Shown in pieces: positions 33,199-41,656 of a stretch of DNA of 64,000 bases (position 1 is the first letter of the stretch; the number at the start of each line of letters is the position of its first letter). Location of the stretch: NCBI GenBank assembly GCA_000442015.1, contig KE560926.1:1-64000 (forward strand). The letters are read 5' to 3'. The stretch comes from Rozella allomycis CSF55. Its lineage: Eukaryota > Rozellomycota. Below the pieces are notes generated by a model. It worked only from the letters and a program-made list of their open reading frames with translations. It was not told the origin of the DNA and ran no database searches. A program made the position numbers and the translations under genes.

Positions 33199-33996
33199 AT
33201 GAAATTGTTTCGATTCAATGTATTAAAGCAAATTTCCACCTTGAAAGTCAGAAACTATGGGGTTATATCAGATGCTGATTATAAGCACAAACAAAGCAGC
33301 GTCATTAGAAATCGAATCTATGCTGGTGAACTTGATATCATAATGGGTCAGCGTTTTATTGATGAATACGCGTCGGAGACAAGTGCTGTTAAAAGAGCAG
33401 GACTAATAACAAAGCAGGCGGCCAGGCGCCTCTACGGGTACAAATTTTGACATGGCTTTTTAAAGGGAATTCGTTTTGAAAAAAGAACTGGATGGTTTTA
33501 ATCTAAATTCATTTAAAATTGAAGCTGAAAATCTCTATAAAACACTGAACTTGGCTATCACAGAGTAATTGGATTAGAAGTCGTTTGTAGGGGTGACTTG
33601 ATAACACTGTCTAATATCTGCACAATGAAATATATGACCGAAATTAAAAAGTACGCAAGACAAGAAAATAAAAGACGAACAAAGTTAAAGTGGGAACTGA
33701 TAAAGATGGAAAAGACACCTTCGATCGTTGATGTGATTGTTGCCTCTTTTGAAGGAATCAAAGGGAATACTGAGCTAGTTGCGCAAATAACTTTAATGTT
33801 TAATTCCAAACAAGTAAATTATGAACACTATTTTTAAAAGCGATTGACAAGAATGGTAGGTGACGCAAATCCAGTACCAGTTCCCTTCGAGCCTAAAGAT
33901 CCTATCCGTGATATAATAGTTTTCGAAAGATATCTTAAAAACCCGTTTGACATTTGGAAAATAGCGGGCAGAATGCAAAAATATATCGGAGAATAA
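33199..33996 (+). CDS. Mitochondrial ribosomal protein mL45 / Mba1 (Tim44-like fold)
   Basis: Four exons joined by 26-28-base introns. N-terminus is a basic mitochondrial presequence (MKLFRFNVLKQISTLKVRNY). Then AENLYKTLNLAIT-EGDLITLSNICT-MKYMTEIKKYARQ, the Tim44-like segment (LYxEMxxAxxxGDxxxLxxIC), and near the end DPIRDIIVFERYLKNPFDIW, matching VVFERPLxNPYxxWRI of mL45. Predicted to anchor mitoribosomes to the inner membrane. About 235 aa. Confidence 0.72.
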
Positions 33997-34134
33997 ACAT
34001 TTCTCTATATTTAAAAAACTCTGGTTTTTGGATTAAATTAGACACACACTTGAACCAGGGCCCATAGTGAGTAGTCTAATAACGAAATTTTTCGCTCATT
34101 ACTCAGTAAGGTCGAAAAATTATTTTGATGACCC

Positions 34135-34778
34135 ATGTCCGCCATTCAAATCAAGGTTGGAATCCTTGGTCTTCAAGGCAACTTTCTGGAACATATGAAT
34201 GCACTTTCGAAATTTAACGTAGATTCCATAAAAATTATACGAAAAGAAGACCTGCAATTAATCGACGCGCTCATCATTCCTGGAGGTGAATCCACGACAA
34301 TTTCGACCATAGCCCTTTCAATGGACTTAATGGATAGTATTAGGGCCTTTATAAGTTCAAAAAAGCCGGTTTGGGTAATCCTTCTACGTTATGTTTATAG
34401 GGAACTTGTGCAGGCTTAATAATGTTGAGCGAGTTCATAGATGGTAATTCCGAAATTAAGACATTTGGTGGATTATCTGTTATTGTTCAAAGGAACTATT
34501 TCGGTTCACAATTGAACTCGGCTATACGAACAGTGAATATTCATGACAAAGATCTAGGAAAAGATCAAATCAAAGCAATATTTATTAGGGCGCCAGTTAT
34601 AAAGTCAATACTTAATTCGCCATTGACATCCATAAAAATACTCGGTACATTAGAGTCAGGTGAAATTGTAGCCGTGCGCCAAGGAAATATTTTGGCAACT
34701 TGCTTCCATCCAGAATTGTCGGACGATGATACTGTTTTTCATGAATATTTTTTCAACATGATTAAAGAAAGCAAATAA
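34135..34778 (+). CDS. SNO1: PdxT/SNO glutaminase subunit of PLP synthase
   Basis: Class-I glutaminase that supplies ammonia to PdxS/SNZ for pyridoxal 5'-phosphate synthesis. Two exons around a 26-base intron near 34375-34400. Motifs: GILGLQGNFLEHM, IPGGESTTIS, GTCAGLIMLSE with the nucleophilic Cys (assembled across the intron), RAPVIKSI, and TCFHPELSDD carrying the catalytic His/Glu. About 205 aa, full length. The PdxS partner is not in this window. Such genes are found in fungi and plants, not animals. Confidence 0.92.
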
Positions 34779-34839
34779 GCACCTAAATAAACAAAACATT
34801 TCAAAATTCATGCAAAACAACTGGAAGCACAATCTATTT

Positions 34840-35080
34840 CTAAAGTTCTGGACAACCGATATTTAAGAATTGGTCCCGCTCTCCCAAATTCCAGATTTTT
34901 CTTGAAGTTGATATATTTATTTCTTGCATTGAATGAGGAGTTTCACTTTCATGTACTAATAGTGATTTCATAAACCCTGAGGCCTGAATTCGTCATTAAC
35001 ATTCTCCTTGAATTTCTAGCTTTAGTATTAAATTCCCAAATATTCCAAGGATATTCAAAATATTTCAGGATATGATCCAT
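34840..35080 (-). CDS. Small spliced gene, unknown (~68 aa)
   Basis: ATG at 35080 opens MDHILKYFEYPWNIWEFNTK, then NSRRMLMTNSGLRVYEITI; a 34-base intron (gtacatg...tgcaag) leads to INISTSRKIWNLGERDQFLN and stop at 34840. It is head-to-head with uS14m (62 bases) and convergent with PdxT (61 bases), so it fits the local spacing perfectly. No family recognised. Other splice choices are possible. Confidence 0.45.
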
Positions 35081-35142
35081 TATTGCAAGATCTAAGTACT
35101 TTAGGTCGTAGATGTACGATTAGCAAATTTCAAAATAGAGTA

Positions 35143-35442
35143 ATGAGATTCAAAATATACAATTCCCCTAAAAGAGGACAATTCTTCACAGAACAAGAAG
35201 TTGAAAGGCTCGCCTACAAATTCATGACTAATTGTGAATTCTTCCCGCTCAGGACTCGCATGATCGCGGCCAATAAATTGCACCACATGCCTCGTGCTTC
35301 GTCTAAAATATTCTATAAAAAACGATGCATTGTTACTGGCCACGCTCGTTCTTTGGTACAAAACTTTCAAATCTCAAGACATGTAATGCGTCAAAGGGCA
35401 TTGAATGAAAAGCTTCCATTTGTAACAAGAGCATGCTGGTAA
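35143..35442 (+). CDS. MRP2: Mitochondrial ribosomal protein uS14m
   Basis: 99 residues from ATG 35143. TEQEVERLAYKFMTNCEFFP leads into the C-terminal uS14 core KKRCIVTGHARSLVQNFQIS, RHVMRQRALNEKLPFVTRAC ending in W, the invariant uS14 finish (...GLLPGVxKASW). It lacks the zinc-binding CxxC pairs, like other C-minus mitochondrial uS14. The frame is open ~60 bases upstream of this ATG, so a slightly longer start cannot be ruled out, but the divergent small gene occupies that space. Confidence 0.87.
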   Translation: MRFKIYNSPKRGQFFTEQEVERLAYKFMTNCEFFPLRTRMIAANKLHHMPRASSKIFYKKRCIVTGHARSLVQNFQISRHVMRQRALNEKLPFVTRACW

Positions 35443-35835
35443 AGATAAATAAATATGTAATTCTTTTTCAAGTTATGATATTATTACAAGTTGACACATG
35501 GCTTTTTGATAATAGGCAACGGGGCCCGTGTTTAGGGCTAAATTCTAGTTGGGACATTAGAAGACGACAGGTGATGACGTAGGCGCTCACTTCGATGTGA
35601 CAATCAGAGATTACCAAAACTTAGTATATGTGTTTTTATTTAACATACTCTCGATATAATCTAGCAAGAGAAATCGACAAAAATGAATTTTATTTCTTTC
35701 CTACGTAAGTTCTTAGTCTTAAATAGTTGACAAGTTTAAAATTGCCAGTATAATATGAATTTCATTGTTATTTGTTCAATGGACAGAAATTGACTCCAAT
35801 TTTTAACTTAGAAACCAACTTGATTTCCATTTATA
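35443..35835 (+). other. Unassigned stretch between uS14m and CFAP144
   Basis: About 390 bases with no recognisable gene. It contains a locally GC-richer block (about 35515-35600) and short competing frames: plus 35476-35581 (35 codons, with LFDNRQRGPCLGLNSSWDIR) and a 29-codon minus frame. A C-box-like GTGATGA occurs near 35571 but no D box follows, so a C/D snoRNA is not supported. Could hold a small spliced gene or a non-coding RNA. Confidence 0.3.
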
Positions 35836-36296
35836 ATGTCGAAAGCACAAAACCAAGTACATCAAAATTCTATTCTGGCGGAAACTATTAAAAAAGAAAC
35901 CAAAAGATTCGAACTATATTCAAAATATTCTTATACTCCAAATATGATCAAAAGTAATCAGTACTTATTAACTAATGAAAAGGTATCGTAACTACCCAAA
36001 AACCTAATCAAATAACACTTAATAGAGACTCATCTAAAATCTTAGATGGTAATCTTTTATAGAAAAAAGTAGGAAGATGAATATGAAAAATTGCTAAAAC
36101 GGACACAGGCAACCCCTAAAGAGTTGTACGAAAAACCAATAACTACATCACACGAATATGGCTGGGAAACTAGGCAGTTTGTAATTTAATTAACAACTTA
36201 CGATAGTTACCTGAAAATTTTCATCCAAGGTTTCGTCATCCTAAGTTGAGTTCAGAAATAACCAAGTTATATGGTACGCCATTAAATAGGAAATAA
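35836..36296 (+). CDS. CFAP144: CFAP144 (FAM183) flagellar protein
   Basis: Microtubule inner/associated protein of motile axonemes. Four exons: MSKAQNQVHQNSILAETIKK then ELYSKYSYTPNMIKSNQYL (family: VHQNxILxELxxKELxxxxLYxxY), a small exon SSKILD, then DEYEKLLKRTQATPKELYEK and EYGWETRQF (family: ExGWDSxPL), and finally FRHPKLSSEITKLYG. Introns are about 44, 28 and 26 bases. About 115 aa, matching FAM183. Supports a flagellated organism. Confidence 0.75.
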
Positions 36297-36382
36297 ATGG
36301 TCCTCATTCAAAAACATGATCAATCACATGACATCAATAATCATTTAAGGAAGGTGCTAAAAATAATTTAAAATATTCCGTT

Positions 36383-37987
36383 ATGAGGTTAGCACTAATC
36401 GCCCACTCAAGTAAGCATGCCAACCTACTTCGCCACCAGAGGCTCTTTTCGAATACAGTGGCGGAAAGCAGTGAGACACAAAAAAGATCTATGGCATTTA
36501 GGAACAAATCCACTTTTAACCTACTAATATCTCTTACTGTTTACAAGTTATGCTCCTTTCAATCCCTTATCAGAATATCACCAAAATTGATATCCGCTAC
36601 TGAGAAACTAAAATTAAACGGACCTCTTTACTGGATGATTAGGCATACCTTCTTCAAGCATTTCTGTGGTGGTGAGAATGAAAAGGACGTTATACCAACA
36701 ATAAAATCACTGCATTCAGAAAACATCGGCAGCATTTTAGACCTCTCCGTGGAAAGTGATTTAGTACATGAAGGCGGAAATAAGAGTTTAATGTACGAGT
36801 CAATAAGATTGAAGCAGGATGATATCGCTGCTAAAATAATCAAAGGAATTGAAATTGCGCGCAATGTTCCTCAAAGCTTTGTAGCTTTAAAAGTGACTTC
36901 ATTGGTCCCTCCAATATTGCTCGAGTCCATATCAAAGGTTTTAAAAGGGATTGATAGCAGTTTAAATTCCATTGTAGTCGATCCAGGAAATATCACGTAT
37001 GAAGAGTTTGAAAAGATTGTACTTCACCTTCCGAATGGCGATTCCATATGTAAAAGCGACATTGTGACTTTATATGAAAATATTGAAGAAAGTGGAATTG
37101 TTGATTGCCTTCAAGTTAAAGCGTTCTTACACCCCTTAAATAGCGACATTTCCTATTTTTTCATCAAAAAGGACTTGTTAACAAATGATTGTATTCAGGA
37201 ATTAAAAACTGCTATTCAAAGACTAGATAATATAAACAGTTTTGCTAAAGAAAATGGTGTTAAACTGATGTATGATGCCGAACAATCGTACTTCCAGCCA
37301 GCAATAGATTTGTTAACTTTTTATTTCAGTAAATCTTGGAATAAAAGCACCAATCTGCCAATAATTTTCAGCACGTACCAAATGTACCTCAAAGAAAGTT
37401 TTTCAAAATTAAAGAATGATGTAAAATTATCTCAGCGTTTTGATTACACATTCGCAGCGAAAATAGTAAGGGGTGCCTATATGGTATCAGAAAATAATCT
37501 AGCACAAACGCTTAGTCGCCCCAAGATAATCCATGAATCCATTGAAGACACACATAAATCTTATGACGATGCCGTTTCTTTTCTTTTGGACATGAAAAAA
37601 AGCTCAAGGAACGGGATACAATTTATGGTCGCTACTCATAACATTTCATCTATGACCAAGACAATTAAAAAAGCTGAAGATTTAAGCCTATCCATTAAAG
37701 ATGATTCTTCAGTATCCTTTGGACAATTACTTGGAATGTGTGATTTTATGTCATACGATCTTAGCAGAAAAGGCTATAAAGTATACAAATATGTACCTTA
37801 CGGACCTTTACAAGAGGTTATCCCCTACTTAATGCGACGTGCACAGGAAAACTCATCAATTTTAGGAACCTCAGGACACGATCAATATTTTATTCGACAA
37901 GAGTTGCAAAATAGATTTTTCGGGTTATCCAAATGGAAGAGAATATTTGAGTATCAAAATGAAGATAAAATTAAACCAGTCAAATAA
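36383..37987 (+). CDS. PUT1: Proline dehydrogenase, mitochondrial
   Basis: FAD enzyme oxidising proline to pyrroline-5-carboxylate in the mitochondrial matrix. 534 residues, intronless, with a basic Ser/His-rich presequence (MRLALIAHSSKHANLLRHQR). Core: GVKLMYDAEQSYFQPAIDLL, YQMYLKESFSKL, AAKIVRGAYMVSEN, FMVATHNISSM, GQLLGMCDFMSYDLSRKGYK, VYKYVPYGPLQEVIPYLMRR, AQENSS: the PRODH (beta-alpha)8 signature including YxxxRRxxE-type proline-binding residues. Intronless unlike nearly all neighbours. Confidence 0.94.
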   Translation: MRLALIAHSSKHANLLRHQRLFSNTVAESSETQKRSMAFRNKSTFNLLISLTVYKLCSFQSLIRISPKLISATEKLKLNGPLYWMIRHTFFKHFCGGENEKDVIPTIKSLHSENIGSILDLSVESDLVHEGGNKSLMYESIRLKQDDIAAKIIKGIEIARNVPQSFVALKVTSLVPPILLESISKVLKGIDSSLNSIVVDPGNITYEEFEKIVLHLPNGDSICKSDIVTLYENIEESGIVDCLQVKAFLHPLNSDISYFFIKKDLLTNDCIQELKTAIQRLDNINSFAKENGVKLMYDAEQSYFQPAIDLLTFYFSKSWNKSTNLPIIFSTYQMYLKESFSKLKNDVKLSQRFDYTFAAKIVRGAYMVSENNLAQTLSRPKIIHESIEDTHKSYDDAVSFLLDMKKSSRNGIQFMVATHNISSMTKTIKKAEDLSLSIKDDSSVSFGQLLGMCDFMSYDLSRKGYKVYKYVPYGPLQEVIPYLMRRAQENSSILGTSGHDQYFIRQELQNRFFGLSKWKRIFEYQNEDKIKPVK

Positions 37988-38051
37988 ATCTCTTTTTAAT
38001 AAGCTTGACAATACTTTACTTTCGTGGCTTTGACAATTGAGAAATTGGGAG

Positions 38052-38650
38052 ATGGTAATTATGGTAGTCTTTTGCCGTCATAGTCTAACACACTTCGACC
38101 TTACTTAAACGCTGTGAGATCCACAATATCGGCCGCTATATGCATACAAAATTTCGCTTCACAAGTTGTGGAAAGACATAACAAACCGGAAGTGGAGGTC
38201 GGGTAAAATTTTGTAACTACTCTGATCTAGAAAAAGTAAAGAAATAATATTGAATCCCGTCACTATATCAAGGAATGAAAATGAACGTGTATTGATTGAG
38301 GCATCCATTAATTCGATTAGAGTATCTATTCGTATAAAGCAAGCCGATGATACGGAAAAATTACTCTGCCATAAATTTACAAGATTTCTTATGCAGAGAG
38401 CAGAACATTTTATTATTCTTAGACGAAAACCAGTCGAAGTAAAAAAGGTTATTGTATTCTATGTACACAGGGTTATGACTTAAGCTTTTTAATCACCAAT
38501 TTTCATACAGAACAAATGTACCGTCATAAAATTGTAGATTTCGTTATCACCTTCATGGAGGAAGTTGACAAGGAAATAAGTGACATGAAGCTAACACTAA
38601 ATGCTAGAGCTCGTATTGTAGCTGAAGAATATCTGAAGCAATTTGCTTAA
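38052..38650 (+). CDS. ARPC4: Arp2/3 complex subunit 4 (ARPC4)
   Basis: 20-kDa Arp2/3 subunit for actin nucleation. ATG (38052-38054) followed immediately by a 29-base intron (38055-38083), then [37 protein letters not shown], an intron, [60 protein letters not shown], an intron, [17 protein letters not shown] and [20 protein letters not shown]. 168 aa, full length. Arp2/3 is kept in zoosporic and amoeboid fungi. Confidence 0.95.
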
Positions 38651-38687
38651 TAAACTTTTTCAATTATTTTTTGAAATTCAATTTTTT

Positions 38688-39761
38688 ATGATAATTTTTG
38701 CCTTAAGTTGGATTTTTTCTGGCTGTTGCAGCAATGTTTACACACTGGAATACCTTGTGAGGTACTATATAATAGGCCCGTTAATATAGTCAAGAGAAGT
38801 CTTCTGGCAATTTAATAACATTTGCGCAGTTTTTATTTATTAGTATAGAAGGTTCACTGTATTTTTTCCTACAAAAAATACGAGGTTCCAAAGTCTTTCA
38901 TGTTCCGAAAAGTGAGTGGATTAAGGTGGTAATTATATTCTTTGTTGTCTCTTGCATCAATAACTGGGTATTTGCCTTTTCAATACCGGTTACGCTACAT
39001 ATCATTTTCCGATCTTCATCTTTAGTAATTACCATGATTATCGGTTCGTTTTTTCTAAATAGACAGTAAAAATCATATACATTCATTCTTGATATTCCAA
39101 GAAAGCAATTTATGGAGTGCTCATGGTCTCAATAGGTGTCATTGTATCAACCGTTTCCCAAGTAAACTGCATATATACTATACAATTAGCTTAAATCAGA
39201 AAATCTAAACACCAGTGATCATAATCATATAGCTGGTCTCCTATTGCTGTTCGTAGCAGTAGTATTAAGTTGCATACTAGGAACTATACAAGAATCCATT
39301 TACATTAAATATGGTAAACATTGGAGGGAAGCACTTTTCTTTACAGTATATTCTGTAGCTGAATTTTATTTTTAGCATCTTTTTTCTTTGCCGGGATTTT
39401 TAATAATCTCACCATCAATTGTTGAGGCTGCTAGGCACTACGATGATTATCGCCTTTTTCAATTATGGACATTTCGATTTCAAAATTTATGGGCGGTTTT
39501 GATTCTAAACGTAATAAGCCAGTAAGTAATGAAGGTATCTTTTGTAGGTATGTTTGCATTAGAGGGGTTCACCAATTAAGTTCATTGACGTCCTCAGTAA
39601 CTTTGAATTTGGTTTTGAGTTTAAGAAAATTAGTCTCACTTCTTCTGTCTGCTTATATTTTCGACAATCCGATTTCAGTTAATGGGTGGGTAGGATGTGT
39701 CATAGCCTCATTAGGGACCATTCTATACTCAATGGCAGATATTAAACGGAAAAAGGAATAA
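38688..39761 (+). CDS. YEA4: UDP-sugar transporter, SLC35B4/Yea4 family
   Basis: Multi-pass Golgi/ER nucleotide-sugar transporter; yeast Yea4 carries UDP-GlcNAc for chitin. Start at 38688: SWIFSGCCSNVYTLEYLV, intron, GNLITFAQFLFISIEGSLYF, VSCINNWVFAFSIPVTLHII, FRSSSLVITMIIGSFFLN, later TIQESIYIKYG-like EESIYIKYGKHWREALFF-type loop, and the end CIRGVHQLSSLTSSVTLNLV, LSLRKLVSLLLSAYIFDNPI. About five short introns; internal joins around 39.1-39.5 kb are approximate. The minus frame at 38898-39086 is a shadow. Confidence 0.85.
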
Positions 39762-39985
39762 AATAAATGTAATCCTTAATGTACACATCTCCTAATGTAA
39801 GCGTCCTTTTCCATAGTTTGGATTGGTGCATTTCAACTTTGACAATAGGCATATTTGACAACCTTGAAACGAGTAAATTTTGCCAGGAACTTGTGCTTAT
39901 GATCACCCTATAACTCAAATTTTGGCCAGTTTCTCAGACTCACATTTTTAAAACTCATTGATGGAATAATAATGAGCAAATATAT

Positions 39986-40302
39986 TTATAATGTATCAGA
40001 TTCATCTTTTTTCTTGGGAGAAACTTCATCCATATACCTCTGAAAGCATCCCGGGCAGACATTGTTTACCAGTTTTGGCTTGCCGCATACTTTACACTTG
40101 GTTACATTGCTTATTAATCTTTGCAATCTCAAACATAATTTTACTTTGGAACCTGTAAAAAGAACTTCCTTCTCGTATAACGTCTATTGTGTTTAGAATA
40201 CGGGACAGCTAATAATACTTCAAGTCCTTTCGCAATATATTCACAAATAAGAGGAACTTTGGATATTAGTCCAGGAATAACAGGTGCGATAATGCTTCCC
40301 AT
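39986..40302 (-). CDS. MRPL32: Mitochondrial ribosomal protein bL32m
   Basis: Two exons around a ~26-base intron. Exon 1 reads GLEVLLAVPYSKHNRRYTRR with the processed AVP motif typical of bL32m (cleaved by the m-AAA protease in yeast), exon 2 gives VTKCKVCGKPKLVNNVCPGC, the CxxC...CxxC zinc site. Acidic tail KKKDESDTL. About 95-115 aa depending on ATG 40302 or 40356; 40302 is preferred because upstream residues are hydrophobic and antisense-like. Convergent with SLC35B4 across 224 bases in which I see no gene. Confidence 0.8.
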
Positions 40303-40404
40303 TTTAGTAAATTGAATAAATCGGAAAGACAAAATACAAATGTAATAGAAAAACATTCTCTATAACTTATCAAACTCTAATGCAAAGATGACATAGTTGT
40401 TTAT

Positions 40405-40657
40405 TTAGAGGTTCAACTTGGTTCTTCTCCAGTGTCTTCTTTTCGCGTTGTAACTAAAATAACATACGACATTATTAATTACCGAATTTTGTTGTCAGTG
40501 CGAAGTCTAATCCAGTGGGGGATAGGACGATTCTGCTTCATTTTCTTTCCAAGAATACGCTTAATTTTAAAAGACTTTTGAGAAGGCTAATATTAGTATA
40601 AAAAAGAAAAGGATCAGACAAAATAAAAGAAGTTGTTAAATATATACTTCATACCAT
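40405..40657 (-). CDS. RPL39: 60S ribosomal protein eL39
   Basis: ATG at 40657 followed at once by a 68-base intron (40587-40654), then [35 protein letters not shown], a 29-base intron, and [15 protein letters not shown]. 51 residues, complete and highly conserved. The promoter is at most 68 bases, since IWR1 ends at 40726. Too short and split to show as an open frame. Confidence 0.95.
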
Positions 40658-40673
40658 TTGAAAAAAAGTCGGC

Positions 40674-40700
40674 AGGGGTGAACAACGCTGAGCCACCCCT
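40674..40700 (-). promoter_or_regulatory. Hairpin containing GGTGGCTCAG box, upstream of eL39
   Basis: AGGGGTG (40674-40680) and CACCCCT (40694-40700) are perfect inverted repeats around a 13-base loop, 17 bases before the eL39 start. The minus strand includes GGTGGCTCAG (40688-40697), identical to the box at 4281. It may be a promoter element or a 5' UTR stem-loop. Confidence 0.3.
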
Positions 40701-40725
40701 ACGTAACTTGAAATTTCTTTTATTG

Positions 40726-41473
40726 TTAGTAAAAATTCACATTATCTGAAGAATAAGATGAACAAGTGTCATTGTCACTAGAAATTTCATCTGGGTAATC
40801 GTTCCCAAAATAGCTTTCAGCTAGCACTTAACGCGACATATTTAATTTACCATTGGAATCTTCTGATAGGCCGGATGATTCATCTCCGTCTTCTGAAGCT
40901 AAAAATATATCTTGATCAAAGTAAGGATTCCAGTGTACAATAGGATATGAAGATTGGGGTAGCATACCCTCATTGTCGCTACATGTTATGTAGTAATCAT
41001 AGACATGAAAATTATCTTCACTGAGCGACAAATTCTCAAATTTTAAAGGATCTTTTCTAAATAGTTCAATGTCTTGTTCTTCTCGGTCAAGAATTCCTTC
41101 GTACATGACGCTGTAGTCAACATTTAAACTTGAATATATTCGAATGTGTTAAGTTACTTATCTTCTTGTAATATTTTCCTCTTTTTTAAAATTTTAATGA
41201 ATTTAGAATCATGGGCATCCTCTTTCTTCAATGAATTCGGAAACTGTAAATTGTCTAGACAAAATTCAGCGTTCATAAGATTCTTGTAAATATAATTTGA
41301 AAAAAAGTACTTTCAACTTGTCATCTTCAACATCTGTTCGAAATAATTTGAAAACTTCAGGCTTGTCCTTTTTGAATGGAGGTTGGAGAACTACTTGTTT
41401 TTAACAAAATAAAATCACCTATATTTTCGTATGGAGTATCTGTTTTCTTTCTTTTAATTCGTAATAAAGACAT
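40726..41473 (-). CDS. IWR1: IWR1 (SLC7A6OS), RNA polymerase II nuclear import adaptor
   Basis: Five exons with 25-30-base introns. N-terminus MSLLRIKRKKTDTPYENI is the basic LRVKRKRxxEP-type nuclear-import motif. The middle FHVYDYYI matches the Iwr1 YVYDLYYL signature, and joining across the 30-base intron at ~40826-40855 gives SEDSNAESYFGNDYPDEISS, the Iwr1 EDSNAEDYYxNDYPEEE block. Short acidic protein of about 190 aa that escorts assembled Pol II into the nucleus. Confidence 0.8.
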
Positions 41474-41656
41474 TCTAATATTTTTTGAAACCAGCCACAC
41501 GAACAGACGAAATTCAGCGCAGACAAAACATAATGGTTATTTATAAAAGAGCATCTATTAAAACTAAAAAATGAAGAAATGTTGCTTTCACCAATAGTTT
41601 TACTTTGATGCTATTCATAGAGCTCCTTCACCAAATGTTTTACCCCTTGACTTCAT

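Noticed and set aside
35571-35577. C-box-like GTGATGA as evidence for a C/D snoRNA
   Set aside because: No CTGA D box at a suitable distance on the same strand and no terminal stem.
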